A stretch of 64,000 nt of DNA from Streptomyces sp. NK15101 (GCF_020400725.1 NZ_JAINVG010000005.1:62001-126000), one strand, 5' to 3'; shown: positions 53,447-62,223, counted from the first letter of the stretch. Notes: a model not told the origin generated them from the letters alone. A program made the numbers and translations.

Positions 53447-54789
53447 CACTCCGCCTCTCGGGTGGCCAGGTGGGCGTCCGTCGCCGCCACTCCGAACGCC
53501 TGCGGGATCGGCTGACCCGCCAGGTAGAGCCGTTCGGCGACGCGCCGGGGCAGCGGGTGGTACGTGAACCTCCCGTGCACCCGTCCGTCGGCCGCGACCG
53601 GCTGCGCCTGGAAGCGGCAGATCGTGGCCAGCAGGAAGCGTTCCCGGCCGTGCGAGGCGAGGACGGAGATCTCGGTGATGCGGCGCGTGCCGTCCGGGTG
53701 CCGGGTGAGCTGGACGATCACGTCGACCGCGCTGTTGATCTGGTCGCGGAGCGCCTCGAACGGCACCTTGACCTCGGACATCGACGCGAGGGTCTGGAGC
53801 CGCATCAGGGCGTCCTCGGCCGAGTTGGCGTGGACGGTGGCGAGCGAGCCGTCGTGGCCGGTGGACATCGCCTGGAGCATGTCGAGGGTCTCCCCGCCGC
53901 GGACCTCTCCGACGATGATGCGGTCGGGGCGCATGCGCAGGGAGTTGCGGACGAGGTCCCGGATGGAGATGGCCCCGCGGCCCTCGATGTTCGGCGGGCG
54001 GGCCTCCAGGCGGATGACGTGGGACTGCTGGAGCTGGAGTTCGGCCGAGTCCTCGATGGTGATGATCCGCTCGCCGTCCGGGACGAGGCCGGAGAGCGCG
54101 TTGAGGAGGGTCGTCTTGCCGGTGCCGGTGGCTCCGGAGACGATCAGGTTGAACTTGGCCTGCACGAGCCCCGAGAGCAGGAGCAGCATCTGCTCGTCGA
54201 GGGAGCCGAGGCCGATCATCTCGTGGAGGGTGTACGCCCGGGGGAAGCGGCGGATCGTGAGCGTGGCCCCGGTCAGGGAGAGCGGCGGGATGATCACGTT
54301 GACGCGCTCGCCGGAGGGGAGCCGGGCGTCGACCATGGGGTTCGACTCGTCGACGCGCCGGTTGACGGTGGAGACGATCCGCTCGATGGTCTGCATGAGC
54401 TGTTCGTGGGAGGCGAAGCGGAGCGGCAGGAGTTCGACGCGGCCGCCACGCTCGATGAAGATCTGGTCGGGGCCGTTGACCATGATCTCCGTGATGGAGG
54501 CGTCTTCGAGGAGCGGTTCGAGCACGCCGAGCCCGAGGGCCTCGTCGACGACCCGGCGGATCAGCTGCGCCCGCTCGGCGGTGGAGAGGACCGGGCCCTC
54601 GCGGCTGATGATGTGGCCGAGGACGCGCTCCAGGCGGGCCCGCCGCTCGGCCGCCGCGAGCGCGGACATCTCGGTGAGGTCGATCTCCTCCAGGAGCTTG
54701 GCCCGGAAGGCGGCGACGAGATGGCCGTCCTCCCGGCCCCCGCCCGTGGCCTTCTCCTCGGGGGCGCTGATCCGGGCGCGCAGGCTCAT
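53446..54789 (-). CDS. tadA: Tad pilus secretion ATPase TadA/CpaF
   Basis: The 447-residue hexameric ATPase powers pilus assembly. ITEIMVNGPDQIFIERGGRV marks the N-terminal CpaF domain. The core has Walker A SGATGTGKTTLLNAL, the Asp box ITIEDSAELQL, Walker B RPDRIIVGEVRGGETLDML and the His box STGHDGSLATVHANS. ATG 54789 has GAGGAGG seven bases ahead and overlaps the stop of the TadE-like gene (ATGA). Its own stop is shared with micro-ORF 1. Confidence 0.96.
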   Translation of the reverse strand: MSLRARISAPEEKATGGGREDGHLVAAFRAKLLEEIDLTEMSALAAAERRARLERVLGHIISREGPVLSTAERAQLIRRVVDEALGLGVLEPLLEDASITEIMVNGPDQIFIERGGRVELLPLRFASHEQLMQTIERIVSTVNRRVDESNPMVDARLPSGERVNVIIPPLSLTGATLTIRRFPRAYTLHEMIGLGSLDEQMLLLLSGLVQAKFNLIVSGATGTGKTTLLNALSGLVPDGERIITIEDSAELQLQQSHVIRLEARPPNIEGRGAISIRDLVRNSLRMRPDRIIVGEVRGGETLDMLQAMSTGHDGSLATVHANSAEDALMRLQTLASMSEVKVPFEALRDQINSAVDVIVQLTRHPDGTRRITEISVLASHGRERFLLATICRFQAQPVAADGRVHGRFTYHPLPRRVAERLYLAGQPIPQAFGVAATDAHLATREAE

Positions 54790-55172
54790 GGCAGGTCCTC
54801 CTCGTCGGGCAGTGGCATGGTGGCGGTCTTCTCGACGTTTCCGAAGTCGTCCCAGAAGGGCACGACGGAGGGGACGGTGACGGTGACGGTCACGGTGACC
54901 TCGCCGTCGCCCACGAGGGGGACGGCCTCCGGCTTGACCCAGCTGCTCGTCGCCTCGGTGGCCGCCGTCTGGGCATCGAGCCGGGGCTCGTCGTCGGTGG
55001 TCATGGCCCGGGCGGCCGCCCGGGCCGCCGTGCCCGCCTGCTGTGCCGCGTACGCGGCGACGCCGAGCTGGAGACCCGCCATGCCGACGATGAGCAGGAG
55101 GGGGAGGAAGCCCAGGTATTCGATGGCGGCCTGGCCCCGGTCGCGGCGTTCCTTTCGCAGACCGCTCCTCAT
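54786..55172 (-). CDS. TadE-like pseudopilin (second copy)
   Basis: The 128-residue protein has a basic leader, then RDRGQAAIEYLGFLPLLLIV, the class III pilin type of cleavage site with Glu at +5 and a hydrophobic helix. The external part is Thr/Val-rich (EVTVTVTVTVPSVVPF). TadE and TadF proteins are minor pilins that initiate Flp pilus assembly. It overlaps the upstream TadE gene and tadA by four bases at its ends (ATGA at both). Confidence 0.9.
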   Translation of the reverse strand: MRSGLRKERRDRGQAAIEYLGFLPLLLIVGMAGLQLGVAAYAAQQAGTAARAAARAMTTDDEPRLDAQTAATEATSSWVKPEAVPLVGDGEVTVTVTVTVPSVVPFWDDFGNVEKTATMPLPDEEDLP

Positions 55173-55540
55173 GGCGTGGAACTCCTCTCGTCCACGGCAC
55201 CCGCCTTGCCCTCGACCCGGAAGAGGCCTCCCACGCCCGGGACCAGGGCAGGGACCTGGACGCTGACCACCACAGTCGCCACCCCGCCGCCCGATGGGCA
55301 GCCGCTCACCTGGGCACCGGCCCTCCACGCCCCGTCCAGGTGCCGTAGCGCGGCCTCGTGGTGGTCGTCGCCCACCGCACACGCCCGTGCCGCCTCGTCC
55401 GCCGCGTTCCCCGCCAGCGTGTACGTGTAACCCACCAGGACGACCTGCCACAGCAGGGCGAGCGTGAGCAGGATCAGCGGCACCATTCCGAGGAACTCCA
55501 CCGCCACCTGCCCCCTGTCGTCGTCCCGGTACGTCCGCAT
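55169..55540 (-). CDS. TadE-like pseudopilin (first copy)
   Basis: The 123-residue protein has the pilin-like motif DRGQVAVEFLGMVPLILLTL with Glu at +5, followed by a hydrophobic helix. The external domain has two cysteines (ARACAVGDD and VSGCPSGG), which could form a disulfide. It is the partner of the next TadE-like gene, which overlaps its stop by four bases. It lies three bases after the stop of the CpaE-like gene. Confidence 0.92.
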   Translation of the reverse strand: MRTYRDDDRGQVAVEFLGMVPLILLTLALLWQVVLVGYTYTLAGNAADEAARACAVGDDHHEAALRHLDGAWRAGAQVSGCPSGGGVATVVVSVQVPALVPGVGGLFRVEGKAGAVDERSSTP

Positions 55541-55543
55541 CGT

Positions 55544-56800
55544 TCAGCGTCCTCCGGTGCGGCGCCGGAGGCCCAGCGAGCCGCGGTCGCCCGCGCGGGC
55601 GAGCTGCTTGCCGGGGGCGTCGGCCGCCGGCGCGCCGACCAGGCCCAGCTCGCCCGCGAGGGTCCACAGCGCCTGCTTGACGGTCGACTTGGCGTCGAGC
55701 TCGTGGAGGCGGCCGGCGTCGACGACGGCGGAGAGTTCCTTGAAGTTGGCCGGGACGGCGACGCCCGCGATCCGGGTGCCGGTGATCTTCTGGACGAGGG
55801 GCGGCTGGATCTCGGTGGAGCGGTGGTGGCGGTTGACGAGGGTGAGGGTCTCCTCGGCTTTGCGGACCTGGAGCCGTTCCCACATCCGTACGGTCCGCTT
55901 GGCGGCCCGGACCGCGACCACGTCCGGGGTGGTGACGAGGAGCGCGGTGTCGGCCATCTCGATCGCGGCGGCGTTGGCGCTGTCGAGCCGGGAGCCGCAG
56001 TCGAGGACGACGACCTCGTGGCGGCCGCGCAGGGCGCTGACGACCTGGCGGGCGGCGCGGTCGGTGACCTCCTCGCCGCGCTCGCCCTCCCCGGGGGCGA
56101 GGAGCAGGGAGAGGCCGGTCTCGTGGACGTAGACGGCGTCCTGGAGGACGCGGGGCGAGATGTCGGCGATGGCCGCGAGGTCGGCGACGGAGCGCCGGAA
56201 CTGGACGTCGAGGTAGGAGGCGATGTCTCCGCTCTGGAGGTCCATGTCGACGAGGGCGACGCTGCGCCCGGCGGCGCGGGCGGCGAGGGCGAGGTGGACG
56301 GCGGTGAGGGTGGTGCCGACGCCGCCCTTGGCGCCGCTGACGGTGACGACGGTGCCGCCGGGGCCGGCGATCGGCTCGGCGCCGGCGCCGAGGTGGCGGC
56401 GGACGCCGAGGGACCACTGGGCGGCGGCCTGGACGCGGCTGGCGAGTTCCTCGTAGCCGAGGGGGAGGGTGACGAGGCCTCGGGCGCCGGAGTCCATGGC
56501 GGCGGAGAAGAGGACGGGGCTGGCGTCGGCGGTGATGAGGACGACGCCGACGGCGGGGAAGCGGAGGGCGACCTCGCGGACGAGTTCGAGCGCGGGGACG
56601 GGGCCGATCCGCTCGTGGACGAGGACGACCTCGGGGAGTTCGTCGAGGGAGGCGGCGGCGAGGCGCGCGAGGGTGTCGACGAGCTGGGTGGAGTCGGTGA
56701 CCGGCTGGGCGGGTTCGGTGTCGGGGAGCTGGCTGAGCAGCGTGCTGACGGACCGGGCCGCGTCGGGGTCGCCGACGGCCGGCAGGATCCTGGTGGTCAT
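55544..56800 (-). CDS. cpaE: CpaE/TadZ-type ATPase
   Basis: The 418-residue protein has an N-terminal receiver-like domain (to about 130) and a MinD/ParA-type ATPase with the deviant Walker A SGAKGGVGTTLTAVHLA. VALVDMDLQSGDIASYL and VVLDCGSRLDSANAAAIE follow. CpaE and TadZ position the Tad pilus machine in the cell. The last 60 residues are Ala-rich and less conserved. It starts seven bases after the cpaB stop. Confidence 0.92.
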   Translation of the reverse strand: MTTRILPAVGDPDAARSVSTLLSQLPDTEPAQPVTDSTQLVDTLARLAAASLDELPEVVLVHERIGPVPALELVREVALRFPAVGVVLITADASPVLFSAAMDSGARGLVTLPLGYEELASRVQAAAQWSLGVRRHLGAGAEPIAGPGGTVVTVSGAKGGVGTTLTAVHLALAARAAGRSVALVDMDLQSGDIASYLDVQFRRSVADLAAIADISPRVLQDAVYVHETGLSLLLAPGEGERGEEVTDRAARQVVSALRGRHEVVVLDCGSRLDSANAAAIEMADTALLVTTPDVVAVRAAKRTVRMWERLQVRKAEETLTLVNRHHRSTEIQPPLVQKITGTRIAGVAVPANFKELSAVVDAGRLHELDAKSTVKQALWTLAGELGLVGAPAADAPGKQLARAGDRGSLGLRRRTGGR

Positions 56801-56807
56801 ACCGGCC

Positions 56808-57527
56808 TCACTTGTCCTTGTCGAGCGTGTAGGTGCGGTCGCCCTTGTCGGCCGGAGAGCCGCCCGGGGAGCCGTCCGTGGACGGGGCGACGAGGGCGAG
56901 GCGTACGTGCTCGGCGAAGGACTCGGCGTACGCGACGCGCTGGGTGTCGAGGGTGGAGAGCGCGAAGGTGATGGGGACGGCGGAGGTGGCCCGGTCCGTC
57001 CGGTCGTTGCGCTGCGAGACGGGGGTGAGGGTGCCGACGTCGAGGACGCGGGCGCCGGTGACGATCAGCCGGGACTGGTCGGGGTCGCCCTTCTTCTCGC
57101 CGGCGAAGGTCGCGTAGATGTTGACGGTGGAACCGGCGGTGATCTTGCCCGCGACGCCGGCGGCGGCGTCGACCATGATCGCGATCTCCTGCTCTCCCGG
57201 CCGGAGCTCGGGGCGCTCGACGATCATGTCGGTCTGGAGGAGGGAGCCGGCCTTGAGTTCGGTGACGGCGATCTTGCCCTCGATCTGGCGGAGGTCGGTG
57301 ACGGCGGTGGCGGAGAGCCAGCGCTTGGGCATGGAGATCTTCTCGAACTGGTTGGCGCTCAGGGGCTTGTAGGGCTCCACGTTCCTGGTGAGCCGGTACG
57401 CCGTGGTCTCCGGGCCGACCTTGGAGTTCACGTCGCTGATGACGGCGAGGACGCCGGCGAAGGCGCCGAGGGCGCACAGGACGGAGAGCAGCAGCAGGAT
57501 CACGCCGCGGCGCTGGCGGGAGTTCAT
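56808..57527 (-). CDS. cpaB: Flp pilus assembly protein CpaB/RcpC
   Basis: The 239-residue protein has one N-terminal membrane helix (RRGVILLLLSVLCALGAFAG). A SAF domain follows (VEPYKPLSANQFEKISMP), then the RcpC/CpaB domain (GEQEIAIMVDAAAGVAGKIT, AGSTVNIYATF). It is part of the outer pilus complex in Gram-negatives; in monoderms it faces the cell wall. ATG 57527 has GAGGAAG eight bases ahead and overlaps the stop of micro-ORF 3 (ATGA). Confidence 0.93.
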   Translation of the reverse strand: MNSRQRRGVILLLLSVLCALGAFAGVLAVISDVNSKVGPETTAYRLTRNVEPYKPLSANQFEKISMPKRWLSATAVTDLRQIEGKIAVTELKAGSLLQTDMIVERPELRPGEQEIAIMVDAAAGVAGKITAGSTVNIYATFAGEKKGDPDQSRLIVTGARVLDVGTLTPVSQRNDRTDRATSAVPITFALSTLDTQRVAYAESFAEHVRLALVAPSTDGSPGGSPADKGDRTYTLDKDK

Positions 57528-57682
57528 GGCCGTACTTCCTCGGTCGAAGCGGTCGGAGCGGTCGAAGCGGTCGGAGCGGTCGTCGGAGTGATCGGAGCGG
57601 TCGTCGGAGCGGTCGGGGGCGTGGGTCCGGGCGGGTGGGCGCGGGTGTCCGGCGGCAGGTGGCGGTGCGCGGGTCCGGTCAC
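57524..57682 (-). CDS. Micro-ORF 3, Thr/Pro-rich, between the first Tad gene and cpaB
   Basis: This is a 52-codon ORF. Its GTG overlaps the stop of the uncharacterised gene (GTGA at 57682-57679), and its TGA overlaps the cpaB start (ATGA at 57527-57524). The second half encodes APTTAPITPTTAPTASTAPT and is built from nine-base repeats (CGACCGCTC type). No ribosome site precedes the GTG, so it depends on coupling from upstream. Its peptide is unrelated to micro-ORFs 1 and 2, but its position is the same: it fills the only sizeable gap at a coupled junction. Confidence 0.5.
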   Translation of the reverse strand: MTGPAHRHLPPDTRAHPPGPTPPTAPTTAPITPTTAPTASTAPTASTEEVRP

Positions 57683-58674
57683 GGCAGCGCGGCGCGGGCG
57701 GAACGGGCACCGGGCCCGAGGGCGCGGGTCCGCGCGTCGGCCTGCGGTCCCGGTCCGAGCGTCCGTCCCCCGTGCTGTGGTCCAGGCCCCGGGGCGCGGC
57801 CTCCCGGGTCGGGTGGTGGCGGGCCGGCCGGGGGCAGCGGGGCGGAGCAGAAGCCGCAGCGGTCGCCGATGAGTTCCATCCCGCACCAGTGGCAGGTCTC
57901 GCGGCGTACGGAGGAGACGAGTTGGTAGAGGACGGACAGGTCGGGCAGGTACGCGGCGAACTCGACGAGCTTGCCGGTGCCCCACCAGCCGGGCGAGGAG
58001 GCGGGGAGCGGCGCCTCGTGCACGGGTCCCGGGATCCGCCATCGGGGTACGAGGGTGGTGGTGGGCCAGTCGGTCTGGAGCTGGCCGCGGGCGAGGAGGA
58101 GTTCGGTGGCGAACTCCGGCCCGGCGAGGGCCTCCCCGCCGGCTCCGGAACCGGAACCGGAGCGCGAGCCGAGCCGGACGATCTGCGGGGTCGGTCCGGC
58201 GAGGACGGCGAAGTGGGCGCCGGGGAGCCAGCCCTTGAGGTGGGAGCCGAGGCTCACGGGGACGCGGTCGAGCCGGGAGACGGAGCCGAGGACGGCGCCG
58301 GCGTAGATGTAGTGGGCGAGCAGCCGGGCGGCGGAGGCGAGGACTCCGGGGCTGAAGTCGCAGCCGGAGAGCTGCCGCAGCTGACGGACGAGGACGGCCG
58401 CGCCGAGGGGCGGCAGATCGGTCTTGACCAGCGCGATCCGGTCGCTCTCCAGGAGGGCGCGGACGGCGTGCAGGCGGTGTTCGACGGCGGTGGGCGCGGC
58501 GGTGGGGCAGACGACGACCACGTGCCCGTACCGCGCGAGGAGTTGCTGCATGTCGGCGACGGAGGCGTCGAGCGGTCGGGTCTCGGGGGGCGGGAGCACG
58601 GCGGCCTGCGGGGTGTTGGGGTCGGCCGGCGGCAACACCAGGTCGGTGCTGGTGACGGCGATCGCTGTCGGCAC
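57679..58674 (-). CDS. Uncharacterised first gene of the tad operon
   Basis: The 331-residue protein starts at GTG 58674, with GGGGGA seven bases upstream. I do not recognise the family. The N-terminal third has an Ala/Val-rich alpha-beta pattern (MQQLLARYGHVVVVCPTAAP). The middle reads FSPGVLASAARLLAHYIYAG and GSHLKGWLPGAHFAVLAGPT. Near residue 265 is a zinc-ribbon-like CHWCGMELIGDRCGFC, followed by a Pro/Gly-rich tail. It is the first gene of the operon, so it may be a regulator or docking protein of the pilus machine. Its stop overlaps micro-ORF 3. Confidence 0.85.
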   Translation of the reverse strand: MPTAIAVTSTDLVLPPADPNTPQAAVLPPPETRPLDASVADMQQLLARYGHVVVVCPTAAPTAVEHRLHAVRALLESDRIALVKTDLPPLGAAVLVRQLRQLSGCDFSPGVLASAARLLAHYIYAGAVLGSVSRLDRVPVSLGSHLKGWLPGAHFAVLAGPTPQIVRLGSRSGSGSGAGGEALAGPEFATELLLARGQLQTDWPTTTLVPRWRIPGPVHEAPLPASSPGWWGTGKLVEFAAYLPDLSVLYQLVSSVRRETCHWCGMELIGDRCGFCSAPLPPAGPPPPDPGGRAPGPGPQHGGRTLGPGPQADARTRALGPGARSARAALP

Positions 58675-58911
58675 GTCGGATCCCCCGTCCCCTCCGGCCT
58701 CCGGTGCCCCGGGGGCCGCGGATCACTTACCGCGTTCGCGGCGTCACCGCAGGGTGCCGCCGTCTCTGCACCTTATCCGCGTCCCCCGGGGTGGTGAACA
58801 CACAATCCGCCAAGCTGCCCCCACTAATTTGCGCCCTGACCTCGAACCCCGGGACCGGGCCCTGACCTCGGCACCTCGCTTCCGACCGAACGCCGTTGCC
58901 GGCGCGGGGTA

Positions 58912-58940
58912 TTGACAACGCGATTGGTCTGGACCAACTT
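58912..58940 (+). promoter_or_regulatory. Chitinase promoter with DasR-type operator
   Basis: TTGACA at 58912-58917 is a good -35 element. TTGGTC-TG-GACCAA at 58924-58937 matches the DasR responsive element (consensus TGGTCTAGACCA) at all but one core base, and it lies between the -35 and -10 positions. DasR represses chitin and GlcNAc genes in Streptomyces and is released by phosphorylated amino sugars. The rest of the 58675-59046 gap contains only the untranslated leader. Confidence 0.82.
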
Positions 58941-59046
58941 GTTGCGACAGCGGTGGCCGCCGCCGGTACCCCCGTACCCGCACCTCCCCTCCGTACGACG
59001 ACGTACGGCACCTCCACCTCACCGACTCCCCCACCGGAGGATGCAC

Positions 59047-60756
59047 GTGGACCGCACCCCCACCCGTCCGCACGGACGCCGTCTGCTCGGCGGAGCGCTC
59101 GCGCTCGCCGTCGGCTCCGGGCTCGTCCTCGTCGGCGGAGCCGGCACCGCACAGGCGGCGGACGTCAACGTCGCCAGGAACGCCGGGTTCGAGAACGGCC
59201 TCGCCTACTGGTCCTGTTCCGCCGGGAGCGGCGCCACCGTCTCCTCCCCCGTCCGCACCGGCGCCGGCGCCCTCCGCGCCACCCCGGCCGGTCTCGACAA
59301 CGCCAAGTGCGTGCAGACCGTGACCGTGAAGCCCAACTCGACGTACACGCTGAGCGCCTGGGTCCAGGGCGGCTACGCCTACCTCGGCGCCACCGGCACC
59401 GGCACCACCGACGTCTCCACCTGGACGCCCGACAGCGCCTCCTGGAAGCAGCTCACGACCACCTTCACCACCGGCGCCTCCACCACCTCCGTACAGATCT
59501 ACACCCACGGCTGGTACGGCACCTCCCCCTACTCCGTCGACGACGTGAGCGTCTTCGGACCCGACGGGGGCGGCGGCCAGGACCCCGACCCGACCGTCCC
59601 GTCCACCCCGGCCGGTCTCGCCGCCGGCACCGTCACCACCAGCTCCGTCGCCCTGAGCTGGGGCGCGGTCTCCGGCGCCACGGGCTACAAGGTGTACCGG
59701 GACGGCGGCAACCCGCAGACGGTGACCGGCACGTCGGCCACCGTCACGGGGCTCACCGCCGACACCGCGTACCAGTTCCAGGTCTCCGCGACGAACGCCG
59801 CCGGCGAGTCCGCGAAGTCCGCCGCCGTGACGGCCCGCACCGCGAAGCCCACCGACCCGGGCCCCGGCCCGGCCGTGCCCAGGCACGCCGTCACCGGCTA
59901 CTGGCAGAACTTCGACAACGGCGCCGCGAAGCAGAAGCTGCGGGACGTCCAGGCGGCGTACGACATCATCGCCGTCTCCTTCGCGGACTCCACCGCCACG
60001 CCCGGCCAGATCACCTTCAACCTCGACCCGGCCGTCGGCTACGCCTCGGTCGCCGACTTCAAGGCCGACATCGCGGCCAAGAAGGCGGCCGGCAAGTCCG
60101 TGATCCTCTCCGTCGGCGGCGAGAAGGGCAACGTCACCATCAACAGTGACGCCACCGCGACCGCCTTCGCCGACAGCGCGTACGCCCTGATGCAGGAGTA
60201 CGGCTTCAACGGGATCGACATCGACCTGGAGCACGGCGTCAACTCCACGTACCTCACCAAGGCGCTGCGGCAGCTCTCCGCCAAGGCGGGCTCCTCGATG
60301 GTCCTGACGATGGCCCCGCAGACCATCGACATGCAGAACACGGGCTCCGAGTACTTCAAGACCGCGCTCGCCGTGAAGGACATCCTCACGGTGGTCAACA
60401 CCCAGTACTACAACAGCGGTTCGATGCTGGGCTGCGACGGCAAGGTCTACAGCCAGGGCTCGGTGGACTTCCTCACCGCCCTCGCCTGCATCCAGCTCCA
60501 GGGCGGGCTGGCGCCGTCCCAGGTCGGCCTGGGCGTCCCCGCCTCCACGCGGGGCGCGGGCAGCGGCTACGTCGACCCGCAGGTCGTGAAGAACGCGCTC
60601 GACTGCCTGACCAGGGGCACCGGATGCGGCACCTTCAAGCCCGCCCAGACCTGGCCGGCGCTGCGCGGCGCCATGACCTGGTCGACCAACTGGGACGCGA
60701 CGGCCGGCAACGCCTGGTCGAACGCGGTGGGCCCGCACGTGCACAACCTGCCGTAA
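59047..60756 (+). CDS. Secreted GH18 chitinase with CBM and FnIII domains
   Basis: The 569-residue enzyme has a signal peptide (residues 1-38, ending AQAA). A carbohydrate-binding module follows (about 40-175, NVARNAGFENGLAYWSC), then a fibronectin type III domain (about 185-270, PAGLAAGTVTTSSVALSWGA). The C-terminus is a GH18 domain (about 283-569). The catalytic motif is GFNGIDIDLEHG with E395 as acid/base. It hydrolyses chitin outside the cell. GTG 59047 was chosen because GGAGG ends six bases before it; ATG 59041 directly follows GGAGG. A DasR-type site controls it. Confidence 0.95.
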   Translation: MDRTPTRPHGRRLLGGALALAVGSGLVLVGGAGTAQAADVNVARNAGFENGLAYWSCSAGSGATVSSPVRTGAGALRATPAGLDNAKCVQTVTVKPNSTYTLSAWVQGGYAYLGATGTGTTDVSTWTPDSASWKQLTTTFTTGASTTSVQIYTHGWYGTSPYSVDDVSVFGPDGGGGQDPDPTVPSTPAGLAAGTVTTSSVALSWGAVSGATGYKVYRDGGNPQTVTGTSATVTGLTADTAYQFQVSATNAAGESAKSAAVTARTAKPTDPGPGPAVPRHAVTGYWQNFDNGAAKQKLRDVQAAYDIIAVSFADSTATPGQITFNLDPAVGYASVADFKADIAAKKAAGKSVILSVGGEKGNVTINSDATATAFADSAYALMQEYGFNGIDIDLEHGVNSTYLTKALRQLSAKAGSSMVLTMAPQTIDMQNTGSEYFKTALAVKDILTVVNTQYYNSGSMLGCDGKVYSQGSVDFLTALACIQLQGGLAPSQVGLGVPASTRGAGSGYVDPQVVKNALDCLTRGTGCGTFKPAQTWPALRGAMTWSTNWDATAGNAWSNAVGPHVHNLP

Positions 60757-60771
60757 CCGCCCCGAAGTGAC

Positions 60772-60807
60772 GGCGCGGCGCCACCGCTCCCCCGGTGGCG
60801 CCGCGCC
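60772..60807. terminator. Hairpin terminator between chitinase and kinase genes
   Basis: GGCGCGGCGCCACCG and its perfect 15-base complement are separated by six bases. TCTTT follows on the plus strand, supporting use by the chitinase gene. Confidence 0.85.
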
Positions 60808-60813
60808 TCTTTC

Positions 60814-62223
60814 TCAGACGGGCAGGTAGTGGCGCAGCACCGGGTCGAGCAGCCGGATCCACTCGCCGACCCGGGCGGCGCGGCGGCCGTCGACCTCGCA
60901 GTCGTAGACCGAGCCGTCGTAGAGCGTGACGGCGACGCGCAGCACCCGGCCGCGCCGGACGGGCTCGTACCGTACGGCGCCGATCTCGCTCCAGAGGAAG
61001 TCGGCCTCCTCGCCGAAGGAGTGCAGGGACACCCCGCTCCCGTCGACGGCGACACCGGAGTTCCGGTCGGCGGCGGCGAAGTCCGGCGCGGGCCGCGGCG
61101 GCACGAGGGGCGGCGGCGGCAGGTGGTGGGGGGCGGGGTGCGGTACGGCGCCGGGAACGGCGTCCTGGACTCCGGCGCTCGGCATCGGCGGCAGCGCGTG
61201 GCCGGGCTGCGGTACGGCACCGAAGGGCGCGGGCACGGCGTCGGCGGGCGGGACCTGGGGCGCGGGCAGCGGCACCGCGACGGCGGGCGTCGCGGCAGCC
61301 ACCCGGGGGTCCGGCACCACGAACGGCACCGAGGGCGCCACGGGCGGCCCGAACGCTCCCACCCCGGCCCCGGATCCAGCCCCGGCCCCAGTCCCAGCCA
61401 CGGCCCCGGCCCCGGCCCCGGCCCCGGCCCCGGCCCCGGCCCCGGGCCGACCCTCCATCAGCTCGTCCATGATGGCGTCCGGAGCGGGCCGTTCGGCGGG
61501 GTCCTTGGCGAGGCAGCGCCCCACCAGCGACCGCAGCGCCTCCGGTACGGCGCCGAGGTCGGGGGCCTCGTGCACCGACCGGTACATGAGCCCCATCGGC
61601 GTCCCCTCGCCGAAGGGCCGCCCGCCGGCCGCGGCCACGAGGACGGCACCGAGCGCGAAGACGTCGGCGGCGCCGGTCACCTCCTCGCCGAGTGCCTGCT
61701 CGGGGGCGAGGTAGCCGGGGGTGCCGAAGGCGGAGCCGGTGGCGGTGAGCCGGGTGGACTCCAGGGCGCGGGCGATCCCGAAGTCGAGGACGCGCGGCCC
61801 GTCGGCGGCCATGACGATGTTGCCGGGCTTGAGGTCGCGGTGGACGAGCCCGCAGGCGTGGATCGCCTCCAGGGCCTCGGCGAGCGCGGCGCCGAGGGAG
61901 CGCAGCCGGCCCTCGTCCATGGGGCCTTCGGCGGTGAGGAGCCCGGAGAGGGTGGGCCCCGGGATGTAGGCGGTGGCGAGCCAGGGGGACTCCGCCTCGG
62001 GGTCGGCGTCGACGACCTGCGCGGTGTGGAATCCGCCGACCTGCCGGGCCGCGGCGACCTCGGCGCGGAAGCGGGCGCGGAAGGACGGATCGGCGGCGAG
62101 TTCCGGCCGCGCGACCTTGACGGCGACGGCGCGCCCGCCACGCGATCGGGCCAGATAGACGGTGCCCATGCCGCCTTCGCCTAGCTTGTGCTCGATGACG
62201 TATCTACCGATGAGGGTCCCCAC
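60814..62223 (-). CDS. Ser/Thr protein kinase (PknB type)
   Basis: The 469-residue protein has an N-terminal Hanks-type kinase domain (residues 1-265). LGEGGMGTVYLA is the glycine loop, AVKVARPEL holds the Lys, and the catalytic loop is HRDLKPGNIVM. DFGIARAL and GTPGYLAPEQAL follow. A long Gly/Ala and Pro-rich linker (about 270-400) precedes a compact C-terminal domain (LHSFGEEADFLWSEIGAVRY), with no membrane helix or PASTA repeats. It is probably cytosolic. GTG 62223 opens at VGTLIGRYVI, the usual start, rather than GTG 62292 upstream. Confidence 0.92.
   Translation of the reverse strand: MGTLIGRYVIEHKLGEGGMGTVYLARSRGGRAVAVKVARPELAADPSFRARFRAEVAAARQVGGFHTAQVVDADPEAESPWLATAYIPGPTLSGLLTAEGPMDEGRLRSLGAALAEALEAIHACGLVHRDLKPGNIVMAADGPRVLDFGIARALESTRLTATGSAFGTPGYLAPEQALGEEVTGAADVFALGAVLVAAAGGRPFGEGTPMGLMYRSVHEAPDLGAVPEALRSLVGRCLAKDPAERPAPDAIMDELMEGRPGAGAGAGAGAGAGAVAGTGAGAGSGAGVGAFGPPVAPSVPFVVPDPRVAAATPAVAVPLPAPQVPPADAVPAPFGAVPQPGHALPPMPSAGVQDAVPGAVPHPAPHHLPPPPLVPPRPAPDFAAADRNSGVAVDGSGVSLHSFGEEADFLWSEIGAVRYEPVRRGRVLRVAVTLYDGSVYDCEVDGRRAARVGEWIRLLDPVLRHYLPV
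61402..61443 (-). repeat. Seven GGCCCC hexamers in the kinase gene
   Basis: Seven perfect copies of GGCCCC encode a Gly-Ala tract in the linker of the kinase. It is an in-frame microsatellite that could change length by slippage without losing the reading frame. Confidence 0.85.

Noticed and set aside
52789..55266. 825-codon plus-strand frame over tadA/tadB
   Set aside because: Antisense shadow of the tad genes without motifs.
57691..58726. Upstream part of the frame shared with micro-ORF 3
   Set aside because: This part overlaps the uncharacterised gene in another frame and is Arg/Pro-rich shadow text. Only the portion after the GTGA overlap was kept.
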